Source of the DNA: Agrocybe praecox
Taxonomy: Eukaryota; Basidiomycota; Agaricomycetes; Agaricales; Agrocybaceae
DNA length: 64,000 nucleotides
NCBI GenBank assembly: GCA_964017145.1
Contig: OZ024842.1
Location: 2,232,001 to 2,296,000 of the forward strand
Reading direction: 5' to 3'
The stretch's first letter is position 1; each line of letters starts with the position of its first letter. The notes under the pieces are model-generated. The model had not been told where the DNA came from, did no database searches, and saw only the letters and a program-made list of their open reading frames with translations. Shown one piece after another: positions 1-12,900 of this stretch. A program made the position numbers and the translations under genes.

Positions 1-3000
1 CACATATCGAAGAAAGATTATTCGAGCGCCAAACAGGAGGCAGCGCTTGTGCTCGACTTCGAACCCGAAAATTACAACGCGTTTGTGCTCATATAAAATA
101 CATCACCTCTCATGCTCACCATCGATGATACGGTAGGCACGTATTTCTTGGTCTGGCACTGTTAGAACTCGGAGAGTTCGACAAAAGCGAGCAAGTAATC
201 TCCCTCTTATTTGGTATAGATTAGCTCAAACCCAACGGATTACTAGATATATCTCAAGGCTTCCGAGCTGAATCCAACGCAACCACTCGCATGGCAGGTG
301 AGTTAGGGACATTTGAAGGAGCAGACGGACATTTGATCAAATGGTTTCGTCGACAGGGCCTCTCCAGCTTTTATGAACGGCGGCAAGATTGGGACAAACA
401 GGGCACGATATTCAAACGACTATTAGATTTGTTCAACAAGAGGTATCAGTCTTTGTACCTTACTTCTATACGAGGTCTCTAAGAACGAAAACCAGTCAAG
501 ATGCCGTTAAATGTGCTGAGACACTCCAGAAACTAATAGCGTTGTATCGACGACATGGAACGCAAAGTCAGGTATGTTGGAAAGAGGATGACTCTATATT
601 CAAATATTGACGTCGCCAACTCAGGTAATCGATGCCTTGTCTTATTATCTTCCCGACTCCCGTTATTACACACTTCTTTCTACTCTTCCCCAACCCGATC
701 CAACCAATCCAACTGTTACTACCACGTACGAGTCACAAGATGCGATTCATAATGGATTCCGCATCCTTGAAGAAATAGTGTCGACCACAGAACATATTGA
801 AGAAGAATTACTCAGACGTGAAGTGGAAAAACGCAGAACACGCCTCGGTGCCCCCAGTGTAGAGCAATTGCGCAAAGAAGTATTTCTGGAAATATTTAAC
901 AAGTCGAAGGTGCTTTGGATCATGATTTAACAAAATGATTCGCGTTGACCACGTTTACAGCTCTCATCGCTGTGGGATTCACTACTCAACCATCCGAATA
1001 CCTCTGATGATTTAAGGGTAGAAACAGAGGCCAAGCAACTGCGATACAAACAAAGGCATTTGGATTCGATACCACCGTCGGACGATACACTTAAACGCCG
1101 GATTTCACAAGAGTTAGATGAGCTCGTTGAGGGAATAGTCCTTCTAAAGAAGGGCGACGAGCTTGGCTGGCAAATCTTCTTCGAAGGAAGAGATTGCGAG
1201 GATATGTGTATGTCTTCTTATCCTTCATCACCGACCACACGTCTGATATCGCAAGATAGCTGGGTACGACCGTGAACATATACGAACGTTTATTAGGCTA
1301 TTCCCATTGTCCACGCTTTCGTCGCTTTTTAAGGGCTACTTCGCATATGTCTGTGAAGCGCTGGCGGATGACGAAGAAGAGGCAGCGCTTTTTTCTTTGG
1401 GAGAAGATGACCCTTTGGATGTTGTTATTGTAAGCCACGATATTTCTCGATGACAGCCTACTAACAAAACTACATAGACCGCTTATTCTACCCTCGACGA
1501 TACAATCCTAGGCAACCGTTTGCTTGGAGAAATATACCTTACTGAAGTTGACTACGAAAACGCCATCAAAATAAGCAAGAAAGGTCTTCAAAAGTTAGGA
1601 CAACTGGAAGTCAATACCTGCAAAAATCTATCGAAGTATGGCTTCCCATACATCTCTCGGCAGTACCTTATCTGATACAGAGCAAAAGGACTCGTACAGG
1701 ATTCCAGACTATACTTGGGTCGTCACTAGTACACTTCTTCTCACCAAAGCATCATAAGGAAGCTTCCACAATCATCAACGACATTCTCAAGAGATCACCT
1801 CAGAATGTACCGGCTTTGATGAATCAAGGTTTCATTCTGGAGGCAGCAACAGACTGGGAAGGCGCCGTACCTATATTTGACAGGGTATCATCTATTCTTC
1901 CAGATGGCATTGAACCAGGATTACGTGCCAGGGAAGAAAGTGCATGGTGTAAGTCCCAGTCTGGAGTAATCGAGGAAGGTTTGCGTGAATTGGAGGGAGT
2001 ATTAAGTGTTCTGGACGATATAGAAGGCGACGAGGTGCTTCCTACCCGCGCGAGATGTCTTTGGAGAATCGGAAATATCAATATGAATCTGGGAGGTAGG
2101 TTATCAGACGTCATTAACTGCGGAATAAACTCACTCACCAGACAACGAATAGGTTCTAATATACAAACAGCGTATACACACCTCATCCGGTCGCTGAAGC
2201 AGGACCCTGAGTTCGCGCCCGCCTTCACTTCTCTTGGGATTTACTATTTGGAGCATGCTTCTCCTTCGGATCCTATCCGATCTTCAAAGTGTTTTCAAAA
2301 GGCCTTCGAACTCGATGCCAGAGAAACTGTTGCTGCCCGTCGACTAGCTGAGGGATTTGCGACAGATCGAGAATGGGACCTAGTAGAGGTTGTAGCACAG
2401 AGAACAATCGACGGAGAAGGAGGGATCAATGCAGGATTAACAAAGGCCGAATTAGATCCCACGAGCAGGTATCTCCCTACTAATTCCTGGGCATGGAAAG
2501 CCCTAGGTATTGTCAAATTTGTACGTCATGATAGCAACATACGCGTGAATTATGCTAACATAGATGTAAAGCACTACAAAGACTATCCAGAAGCTATAAA
2601 ATCTTTCCAGATAGCCTTGCGAGTTGATCCTGACGATCAGCCTCTTTGGGTCAGGCTGGGAGAAGCGTACAACAAAGCCGGAAGACATGTTGCAGCGTTG
2701 AAGGCACTTACCCATGCACTTGACATGAATCCGGATGACTGGCTATGCTCGTATACTCTTGCAGAAGTAAAACATTCGATGGGCCTTTTCGAAGAATCTA
2801 TTGCGATTTTGGAAGCTATTCGAGCCACTCGCCCAAATGAAGCCGGTATTTTAGCTCTACTAAGCCAAGCACACCTGGATCAAGGCCAGTCAGAGATTTC
2901 CGATGCTTTCCAGATTAGAGCCGAACGATCTTTCATCCTGGCCATTAGTGTTTCCCTCGACATGATTGAACACAATCCGGGGTTCCGCACCATTGCTTGG

Positions 3001-5038
3001 AAAGTTATTTCCGACGCTACATTCAAATTGGCAAATTTCCACGTCTTCAACAACGCAGCAAAGTTGAAAGATGTCCTACGAGCTATACCATTTATTGCAC
3101 CGCATGATGCGGCAGACGAGATAACGAAAATCGTTCCCGCACCAGTATTCAAAACTCTTGCGGACGTAAACGCGGTACAAGTCAATGCGGCTGCTATATA
3201 CTCTTGCTTAAGCCAGGTCGCCCTCTACTCTTCAACGCAGACCAGCACTTCTAGTGTCTGGTATGACCTAAGTGTCGCCCTCCAGTCTTGGGCAGCAAAA
3301 GTACGGCCTGCATCCAGTTCTATGGTACAAGAAAAGGTGGTCGAATATCTCAAGAAAGCTCTGCAACTTCACCCTGCCAAAGATTTATATTGGATCGCGT
3401 TAGGCAATGCGTATTTCTCAGGGCACGCGAAAGCTGCTCAACACGCTTACATCAAGGCCCTAGACGTCGATTCCAAGAATCCTCTAGCGTGGATAAACCT
3501 GGGCCTTTTATACTACTATCACGGTGATGTGGAGTTGGCAAATGAGGCTCTTTACAGGGCACAAGTGCTCGACCCGGATAATGCTATGGCATGGATTGGC
3601 CAATTTTTGATCGCTTCTGCTAACGAGGATAAAGCAGACGCCGCTTTATTGCTCGAACACGCTGTTGGGTTACCTACACCTGTGGTAAGCTTGAATTGTT
3701 TAATGGTTGTCCCGTTCGTGTTGCTCATTGTACTGTATAGGCAGAGGGAGATTACGAATACGCAGCGAGAGTACTTGGCTCGACACGAAAATTGTCGCGG
3801 AAGAATCTAGTACACGAGTCCCTTCTGCCTGCATTTTTCGTGTTGGATCGTTATTGCCGAAGCAGGCCTCAAGAAGTGTCGGGATTGCATCTTTTTGCCC
3901 TAGTCTGCGAGAAAATCGGCCATCTGGATTTGGGAGCAGAACTTGTAGAACGCGCCATCGGGATACTAGAATCAGCCTATGAAGAAACAGAAGATCCTGA
4001 GGTGGAAAGGAAATACACCATTGCAAATGGAACGTTAGGCCGACTAAAGCTTTCCCAAGGTGCATATTCAGAAAGCGTCGCATTCTTTGAAAGTGCACTG
4101 GGACTATTGGCTGAGAAAGAAGAGGAGGACACTGACATCAGAGCCCTAAAAGTACAATGTCACCTTGGATTAGGGTTAGCTAACTTTTATCTTGGTAATC
4201 TGGAGGATGCACTGGGAATGCTGGAAAGTGGCTTGGCATGTGCTCAGGACGACCTTACCCTTCGCGGACAGATCGTCATAGTCCTCGCACAAACGCTATG
4301 GGCTATGGGCTCAGACGAAGCCAAAGAGACCTCAAAGACGCGGTTATTGGAATGGTATTTTTCCTAGTGTATGATTTGAGAACTGGTGGCTGATTCTTAA
4401 ATTTTAAGTATCGCAACAGACCCAGAGAATCTTATTGCGATTAATACACTTGCTGGGATGGGTGTAGTGACTAACGACGACGGTCTCGTCGATGCCGCTC
4501 TGTCCGAAATCCTTGCATTGCCCATCGACCAAAAACACCAGTTGGACCCTCAACGCCACGTGGATTATCTGCTGATCCAACACCACCTTGCCCAGGTGTG
4601 TTTTTATTTTGCGTTGCATTTCAAGGGGCAATAATATGCTGACAAAATGGATTTCAAATACATTAGGAGGACATGAATGGAGCGCTGTCCATTGCTCAGC
4701 ATGCAGTGAACGCTGAGCCGTCCAGCTTAGGCTCACGCAACAGGCTTGCAGCCTTAATGGTACAAAGCGGGGAGAACAAGGCGGACGCGGCGCTTGCACT
4801 TTTAGCGAGAATGGGCGAAGAAGGACCAAATAGTAAATCGGGTGACGCGGACGCAGATGTCGAAGCATTGAACATTCAAGCTGTGGCGCAGACCATTTTG
4901 ACAAGAACAAGAGAGGACGAAGAAACCTTGTTGCTGCAGCGGAATGCATTAGTCAAAGCTCAAAGGGCGATCATGATGCGACCCTCAGATAAAAAGGGTT
5001 GGGACGCGTTGGCATATGTAAGGGCAACAACGCTCTAA
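1..5038 (+). CDS. ski3: Ski3-like TPR scaffold of the Ski complex (5' end outside window)
   Basis: Superkiller protein 3, the tetratricopeptide scaffold that, with the Ski2 helicase and Ski8, feeds mRNA into the cytoplasmic exosome. The first bases read KKDYSSAKQEAALVLDFEPE, the start of the first TPR, so only a short N-terminal stretch is missing to the left. After an intron the frame resumes with FLGLALLELGEFDKSEQ. Many degenerate TPR units follow through several exons, for example PEAIKSFQIALRVDPDDQPL and LAWINLGLLYYYHGDVELAN in the large exon near 1816-3700. The C-terminal repeats lie at 3792-4360 and 4673-5035. At roughly 1,400 residues the size fits yeast Ski3. Exon borders were placed by eye. 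Another long TPR protein is possible, but the N-terminal motif order favours Ski3. Confidence 0.8.
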
Positions 5039-5064
5039 TAGTAACAACAATATATAAATATAAA

Positions 5065-5079
5065 TGTGTGTGTGTGTGT
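5065..5079. repeat. short (TG)n microsatellite
   Basis: About seven TG units lie in the A/T-rich 3' region just after the Ski3 stop, between two convergent genes. No function is implied. Confidence 0.7.
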
Positions 5080-5124
5080 ATTAAGAATAGCATCTATCCA
5101 TGAAGCGCTTAAGTAGTGTCTAGT

Positions 5125-6420
5125 TTATGCACGAAGTGAGATGGCGAGGGCGAGGCGACGAGCAAGGGCGTTGTCGTCGATCTGGGAACTAGAATCCTTG
5201 ATAGCGTCGAGCCACCATGATAACCGAGCATGTAGGTCCTTCTGCGGGAAATTAGCAGTAGCGCTAAAGTAATCAAATTAGTATGGAAAAAATGGAGTGG
5301 AAGGAATGAAGGGTGCATTACATTCCGCGTTCTTCGAGCGCTTCTACTAGCTCGCGTTGGGATAGCTGCTTGTTGTCCTGCAAAAGGAGTTGGTCGTCCC
5401 TCGTGATAAATTCGAGACGGTGCTTGATGCGTCGTATCCGAAGGAAGTCAATACCAATAGTGGAAAGACCAAAAAGGCTAGATTATCAACCTCGTGTTAG
5501 CAATGCACAATAAATTTAAAAAAAAAAGCAAGACATACCCGCATACGGCTGTAGGTGCTGAGGCTAGGCGTAGGGCCGAAAGAGGTAGAAAACCGTCTGG
5601 TTGTTCGGCGCGTCGGAGGGCGACGTATATGCTGTGGTATTGAGAAGCAAAGGTCTGGGCCTTTTCGACGCGCTTGGATTCAATACGCTCGCGTTGGGAA
5701 GGGAGAATGCAGGTGGATGGGAGCATGAAAGGAGCGTAGATGGCTATTAAAGGAATTACTTCTTCGAGTATGAGGGCAATGATGAGGAAAGGAACGACTC
5801 TTGGATATAATGTAAATACGGGATATTAGTGAGAGATAAAGACGTACTTGTTGATGTCATCCTTCTGGGTTTCTATCAACCTGAACTCTGATCTTGTCAA
5901 AGGAGGACCGCCTGCTTTGACACGAGCGTTGATTATTGCAATTTGTTTCCGCCGACTGAATATAAGTTTGACACCTCGATAATAGAATTTCTGGCAGGCA
6001 ACCATGAGTCGAAAAAGACAGAAATTTTGAGTAGATTCTTACAAAGAGCTGGATAGCCTGATGGAGAGTACGCTTAGCCCAACTTGCATCGGGTGGTGGT
6101 GGGGTAAGGATGCCATGGGCTTCGGCGTCATGAAGGTCCTTCTTGATTTCCTCCGTTAATTTCTCGGAGTGTGGGGTGTTGGACAGAGACTGGGGCACAG
6201 AAAAAGTGCGGGGGATCTTGGAGGGAGTCTGTGGGGGCTTTGGCTTTATGGGAGCTGGTCGTAAGTCGATCTTTGGTTTCTTGGTATTGGTGGTAGGTCG
6301 TGGAGGAATGGGCAAGGTTGAGGGCTTTGTTGTTGTGGATGTTGCAGGAGTTGAATAGCAGCGGAGGAGTATCAAGGATGAATGTCTTCTGGTGGCATCT
6401 CTGCCAAGGGTACGCAACAT
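5125..6420 (-). CDS. LETM1 domain-containing mitochondrial inner-membrane protein
   Basis: The ATG at 6420 begins MLRTLGRDATRRHSSLILLR, a basic amphipathic presequence followed by CYSTP and a Pro/Lys-rich linker. Later exons carry the LETM1 core: an R-x-K-x-G-G-P-P-L-T-R-x-E-x-R segment, the membrane stretch VVPFLIIALILEEVIPLIAI, and AP-F-MLPST, typical of Mdm38/LETM1 proteins that act in mitochondrial K+/H+ homeostasis and ribosome association. The tail reads QLSQRELVEALEERG, then after an intron continues IATANFPQKDLHARLSWWLD, the usual end of the LETM1 ribosome-binding-like domain. It is shorter than Mdm38 and lacks a long C-terminal coiled coil, so it may be a LETM1-domain relative rather than the Mdm38 orthologue. 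It is divergent from the neighbour at 6514, with about 90 bp between start codons. Confidence 0.75.
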
Positions 6421-6513
6421 GAGAAAGTACAGGAAGGGAAGGACTGTCAACTCCAAAAAATCAGCAATGATGACGCGTGACCTCGCTCGTCACGGATCAC
6501 ATTTCGCTTTCCA

Positions 6514-7015
6514 ATGTGTGCCACTATCAAGACCACTGTAGAATGGGTCAAGGCAAAATCCTCTGTTTCGTTCGTTTTTGACGAAGAACATCTACTCTTA
6601 CTGCCCTCCAACGGCGTTGCTCCCGACGACAGGGATTATTTTCGTCGCCTGGCGATTACGGCTGCCGAACGAGCCGGGGAAGAAGGATGCTCGAGTCTTT
6701 TAGCGGGGGGTGGAAATGAGACAGACGAGACTGGAGATGTTGCATTTTACCTTGGAAGCGGAGACTTTGGAAATGCAGAGAATGTTTTAAAGGCATTGGG
6801 ATTGGACTCGGGACAGGTGAGTAGTAGTAGTATATAAACAAATTTATTGCTGATAAAAATAGGTAACGATGTCTAAGAGAGAATTAGGATTACTGGAGAA
6901 AGAATATAATTTTCGGGTGGAAGGAAATGATAGCAGGGTTCTCTTCGTGCTCGTTGGAGAAATAAACAGTAGCGGTCAGTGGGGAGGACTCGTGGGTGCG
7001 GGTGTATGGTCTTGA
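6514..7015 (+). CDS. Small orphan protein, two exons
   Basis: Not recognised. An ATG at 6514 opens a reading frame that splices at CAG|gtgag (about 6816) to an acceptor ending aatag near 6862, phase 0, giving about 150 residues. The N-terminal half contains SVSFVFDEEHLLLLPSNG; the second exon contains LGLLEKEYNFRVEGNDSRVL and ends VGAGVWS. There is no signal peptide or membrane segment, and no domain I can name. The stop lies only 40 bp before the MED27 start on the same strand, so the two may share a transcript. The clean in-frame splice supports a real gene over a chance ORF, but expression is unproven. Confidence 0.5.
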
Positions 7016-7055
7016 GCGTGACGTGACAATAATAAATTCTTCCACTCTGACCACC

Positions 7056-7904
7056 ATGTCCCTCGCACAAGATATCAGCAATCTCGAAGAAATACGTGCC
7101 CAATTGGAGCGTGTCAGAAATGTGCCTCGTCGTCTGCTGCAGCCCGGCGGAAAGGGCGACTTTGCGGCAATAAAAGAGCTCTCAGAGGCTGTCGGGCGCA
7201 GTACAGTGCAGCAGGCGCTGGATCGAGCGATGACGAGTCTCAAGGCGGATAGCAGGGGTCTCACAAAGAAGCGCTCGAAACGGAAACGGGAGTAAGTGGT
7301 GTCCTATGTTATTTTTGTTTTTTATTTTATTTAGTTTTGTGGATAGGCGGAGTGTGGAGGGCTATGTCGAGGAAGATCATATCCGCACCTCACTGCTCCC
7401 CACTTGTCCAGAAAAGGGCCTCACCCTCAATGCCCTCCCAGAATGGGCACGTGAACACAACGCCCGCTCGATGAATAAGCTGCGCATGCGTGATAATCGC
7501 GTACGCTATACCATTCCAGAGGTCATGACCGTATACATGTCTGTTGGAGGCGAGGAGGCCATCCATGTCGAGACAATACGGGCATTCGGGCCAAGAGAAA
7601 AGGTGAGTTATGGTGCTGTTTTTATCATTATTATTTAACTTATGCATGGCAGAGGGACGGACAGGGCCAGTCCGACTTTGTGGTCTTCCGGCAGCTCTCG
7701 CAGCAGCTTACACACATCCTTGAGCAGGAGGCGCCTGTCAAATTCCAGATGGTGCTCGCCCTCCTCGACGCGTATCAGGATGTGTTCGTGAGTCCCTGCG
7801 GTGGATGTGGCCGGGTGGTGGCCGGGTCGGGACACATACCGGCGTTGATCCGGACTTATGACGGAGGCAGCTGGCGGGTTCGCCATATCGGGTGTGGGAA
7901 CTGA
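7056..7904 (+). CDS. med27: Mediator complex subunit MED27
   Basis: Mediator tail/upper-module subunit linking activators to RNA polymerase II. The start MSLAQDISNLEEIRAQLERV is helical; an intron follows RKRE near 7294 and another follows FGPREK near 7602. The diagnostic part is the C-terminus, after VLALLDAYQDVF: a C-x2-C pair in SPCGGCGRVV, then P-A-L-I-R, then W-x-x-x-H-x2-C (WRVRHIGC) just before the stop. That zinc-binding-like arrangement with this spacing is the MED27 C-terminal signature. Length is about 240 residues, usual for fungal MED27. It sits in a tight tandem arrangement with genes ending 40 bp upstream and starting 87 bp downstream. Confidence 0.75.
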
Positions 7905-7991
7905 TCGGTGGATATTGTTGTTATTGTTCAGCCCCTTTCGGATTTGTGGATCCGTTTAAAGATAGTCTGCGCTCTGTTTCTCCTTCTCTTC

Positions 7992-9638
7992 ATGGCTTTC
8001 CAATCTCCCGTCGTCTCCCCCGCTGGTATCATCCATGTCCTGGGCTTCACTCCCACGGAGGGCGAGCGCGGCGTTCCTATCACTGTCCGCATACACTTCC
8101 AGCCTGACCTCGCAGACGCCATGTATGTCCGTCTCGTCGTCGGCACAAAGGCTGTTCCTACAAAAGTCAGACTTTTGCCCTCGGTCGACTATGGCAAATG
8201 GCAACTTCATGCCTCTGCACCTCCCTTTGACAGAAACTCGCCCTCTTCAAAAGTTCTCATTTCAGTACAAGCTCTCAATGAGGAGAATGTTATATTAGAC
8301 ACTGTTACGTTTGGCGAGTTTTCTTATTGGACTCCAGGTTCTTTTCTTCTTCTCCTGTTTCTCATTGCTACAGAAAACTTACGCGTGAGCACCAGGAAAA
8401 GAGCGTCGTTCATCGGCAGCTTCCTCTTCTCTCCCACGTCTTCAGATCCCCGACATGACCTCTATTCGTAGGCGTTCAAACCCAACCCCTCCTCTTCCAC
8501 CTGGCTCTTCCAATTCTCCTCAACGGAACACCCGCCTCCATCGTCGTTCGAAAACACAGTCTCTTGTCCGTACGAAGCAGAGTTCCTCACAAAAGGAGGA
8601 GTTGTATGCGCAAACGCCTGTCCTTGATCTTATTACTCCTCTCTCGGATATATGCACGGGCTGGACGACATCAGAAGTGACTGCAGGTCGCCGTCTCGTC
8701 CGCTTTACCAAAATCCAAGATGGCAGGCGCCTTATTGTCTCATGCGAGCCCATTAGTCAGGAAGATTACTACGAAAGCGATAGCGTCATCTCTTGCATAT
8801 ATCGTACAGAGTCAGACACGTGTTACGTCACTTCCGTCGACGTAATATATCTCCTCGAGCGCCTTACTAATAGCGAGTTCCCTGTAGAGGAGAAAAACCG
8901 CATCAGGCGCAACCTGGAAGGCCTCCGTCCTACTACCGTGTCCAAGCACAAGCCAGGCTTTGGCGAGTTCTTTCAGCGCATCATGGAGTTTCCTGATCCC
9001 AAACCTCGCAATATCGAAAAGGATCTCAAAGTATTCGATTGGACATTGCTCGGACAGGCATTGGAGAAGATCTTGTCCAAATACGTGGGTGTTCCACATC
9101 CAATGCGCATATATTCCACCTTTACTAATATCATATCGAACAGTCCATATATACCACCCCCAATTCCACAGAATCAGCTTCCCCTCCCCCTGCTCCTTCT
9201 GCAGAAAGTCCGGAGCTATATGCACTTCAGCTTTCGTACCCACCTGAAGAAGAGCCCGCTGACAGTCGATTTTTGGACAAGAAAATCCCAAATTTTGAGC
9301 CTTTCGCAGACGATTTCTCTCTCGCGAGAGACTCACACCTCAATGCTGAAAGCGAGCCTTTCTCTTCTCCTATAGACAGTGCCGCCACGTCATCCTCCGA
9401 ATCGTCATCGACTTCTGCTTTCCCCCTTTTTTCTGGGACTGGAGATACGACGGATCACTCCTGGTCGGCGGCCACAGATTTTAAACCAGACTTCAACATG
9501 CCTTATCATGTTGCCGAGGCCAACGGTCACCCCGCTTTCATCGACGGACATTCTTTGGAATTTAACATTTATGACAACTATGGTTTCCACACCATGCCGG
9601 ACGACACTCTTGCCAACCTTGCAGATCATTATATGTAG
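7992..9638 (+). CDS. Medusa-like developmental regulator (DUF7082 family)
   Basis: Resembles Aspergillus medusa (medA) and its relatives Ren1 and acon-3, nuclear regulators of conidiophore and hyphal development. The N-terminal exon MAFQSPVVSPAGIIHVLGFT has an IPT/TIG-like beta-rich unit. A 60-nt intron (8336-8395) leads to a Ser/Arg-rich linker. The conserved domain then runs from about GWTTSEVTAGRRLVRF through CYVTSVDVIYLLERL and EEKNRIRRNLEGLRPTTVSK to FPDPKPRNIEKDLKVFDW, which matches the family core. A second intron follows ILSKY. The C-terminal 150 residues are Ser/Pro/Asp-rich and look disordered. In basidiomycetes the target genes are unknown, so the developmental role is inferred. 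Confidence 0.75.
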
Positions 9639-9928
9639 GATCATTCGCCGGTATCTTGGACTTGCTCTCTCCGTCTCTCTCTTTTCCGCGTATCGCTTGC
9701 TCTTTTGTAAATCGTTTTGCTAGTTTGGGCCTTTGTATTATTATCCTTATTTAAGCACTGGAGATTGTATTTGTCTAGTTTGTATTGTATTGTATATATG
9801 TAGCATTTTGAAGATTTTATCGCTGTTTTACTCCTAGATTCGCACATATATTAAGAAAGAAGAAATTACTGATATACAGAGTATCAAATCCGCACGAAAA
9901 ATTAATATGACAATCCGAAAAAATATCC

Positions 9929-12900
9929 TCAACCACCTGCATTACGACCAAACCTCAAACTTCCAAATCGTGAAAACCGACCTCTCAATGATCCTAGCGA
10001 CCCCATGCTCCCCATATATGAACCTGCCACAGATGAGCCAGACGTCTGAGCTGCAGGTGTACTGTGGATTCCATTGCCGACGTTTACAAATGAATTGTGA
10101 GGCGATTCTGCCGAGAGCGAATCTGTTCCTGCCAGATCGCCTGGTGCCGATGACACTCCATTGATACCATGTCTTGTTAGATGTGCTATTTGTCGCTGAA
10201 GAGGCGTCTGTCTGGAATGTGGACTGTTGTTGCTTTCCCCACCTGGACTCACGGGCTGGTCGTACGCTGGCGGCATCATCGATCTACCGACGTTCAACGG
10301 CGGCATATTGTACCTCGCTGTTGAAGACGATGACATGCTCCGATTTACGCCATCCCCGTAATTCGATGACTGATCGTAAGAGTATTGCTGCGAACGCGTC
10401 GTAGACACTGAAATCGCATCCGAATCTACCGCCAGGCGACGAATCTCATCGCGGAAGTTTTTCTTGAAGAACTTGTCCAAAGTCTCGTGGAATGGGATAA
10501 ACTCCGGTGGACACAAGTGTCCGTGCAGCTTCAAACAACTATCTATCATTCGCACTTGCTCGTCTATTGCCGTTTTCAGCTTTTCGACCAATTCCGCTCG
10601 TTCAGGATTGCGTGCGACGTAGTCTGGACCGAAGAAAACTTGTCGATATGCAGCCACTCCCGTATTCAGTGGTGCATCCACCGCCCCATTCAGCGCCATC
10701 GCTAATGCGTTGGTGGTGAAATTTTGTACGGTTTTGGCCAATCCTTGGTATTTCAAATACAGGCCAGCGAGCTCCTTCGTCTTGTCCTCAACCTCTTGAA
10801 GCGCATTCTCCAGCGGGGATATCTCGACCAGTTCCATGTTTATGACCTCTGATCGCCGAAGCACTGTCGGGAATGCTTGCTCTGTCGTATAATATGTCTT
10901 TTCTACCCACACCTCCTCCGTCCCATCACGTGTCGTCTTCCTGACTTGCCTGGAAGAAGAAAAGAGATTGATTCCACTATTTAAAAGAAATGTCATCGAG
11001 TCAGTAAAAGTCGATCATAGAATCAACTCGATAAATAGCGAACCTGTGCTCGTAATAGGTGCGCACGGCCAGAGGGACATCAGGGTTATTGAAAACAAGT
11101 TGTTCTCGGTCGGGCTCAGGAGTGACCGCTGTACACTGGATATATTGATCTTCACCGAATCGGATATCGACAGGAGGTTCTCCCGCAGCTTTCAGCAATT
11201 GAGCACCGGGATGTTTGTTAAGCATGCGTTCACAGAAAGCCCCGAATTTTTCCCATTCGTAGCCTCGGTACTGTGATTTGCAATGAGTGAAATGTAGCGA
11301 AGAAGAGTCTTAGGCACTTACTATGAACTTCTTGTCTCTGATTGCAGCAGGGAAATTGCCATAGAATGTGACTCTATAGTAATCTGGGTAATATCGTTGG
11401 TCTGTTACAATATGTTCCAGTAAAGCCGCTTGATGTCGCAGAATTTCAGATAAACGACCACTGGATGTATATAAGTATCTTGATAAATATCAAAAAACCA
11501 CGGTAACTCACTAATTGAAAGTTACTTCCGCATGCTGATATGCCAGGTCTTTGCAGATTTCAATGGCGCTCTCCCACGCTTTGCCTTTGCCTGAGGATTC
11601 ACGTTCATTAAGGATCGAATAAAGGCACAATAGAATATCGCACCAAGATAATCCAGAATTAGCAAACAAAGGGTTTCCTTTCTGTGGAAATGGGATTGAC
11701 GCGGTAAACCTAAATCCTCCATTGGCGGGACGAAGGAGTTGAGGTCCCATGCATGTAGGTCTGAATGTAGTTTCAGTGTCAATGCCGCCTCGACGTAATT
11801 CTGTGACTGGAGATGCATCTGAACGGACGAGATGTTAAAGACAAGTTCAAACAGAAAAATGAATGTCTTACATTGACAAGCTGGTGTACATATTTGATAT
11901 AGATTTCATCCCTTCCAATACGTCGAATGAAGTTCATGAGCCTCAGCTACGTTAGGCATTTAGTTCGCAGTCCATCTCCTAAAGAGTACACGTACCGTAG
12001 CAATGACTCTGTCGTCTGCGTATTCCTCTCCTTCTGGTAATGCACGAACGCTAAGCAAAAGCTCGAGGAAAAGGTCCACTGAATCTAAGAAATTGGACAG
12101 TTGGTTCCTGAGTTGCTCATCCACATCGGAGGTATCAAACATGTGACGAAGCTGGCCGATGAAGAATGCCCTTGAAATATCGTCGCCTTTACTATCAGAC
12201 ATGAAGAGCGAATCCAAACGTGTTACGAGTTCGTTTTCAATTCCATCAAAGTGCTCTGATTGGTGATATTCTGAGACGATCATGCTGTAGAGGATCTGAA
12301 CGGCGTTATTCCTCAGCTGGTCGTGATGGCTAAGACAAAGGTTCACAACATGCCCGACAAGTGAGTGGAGGTATACTTGATAACCCTGCAAAGACGAGTT
12401 TATTTATATGCATAGTTGACATTCGAGAATTTGCACATACCCCATATCTCACGATCGGTTCACCATTAGAAGAAACGTGCTCCGATCCAAGTGCTTGCCA
12501 TAAATTCAACAAAATCGAAGCACCCTCTCCGCGAATATCGCCAGTGAGACGCCAAACAGCTCGACGTTTCTGCGAAGAACTAAGCATGTAAAACATCAAT
12601 ATGACAGCAATGACAACGTACCTGTGGGCTGAAGTCTTCGATCATAAGTTGATCCGAAGAAAGTAACTTCAAAAGCATATGCAGTCCTTCCCTCCAAAGA
12701 TTAGCATCGAATCGAGACTCGAATTCTTGAGGAGGAATGAATTCTTTCTCTAAAATTATGGCTATAGGTTCCATGATTTTGATGAAGACTTTGTGGGCCA
12801 TGATATTAACATTCATCCACGTTTTGGGGAAAGCATCATTCTCAAGGATAGAAGTGGCTACTTTGAAGAATTGGGAAAGCAGTGCAACGAATCGATCACG

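Noticed and set aside
10174..10719. Plus-strand ORFs across the DOCK C-terminal exons
   Set aside because: Shadows of a well-supported minus-strand coding exon.
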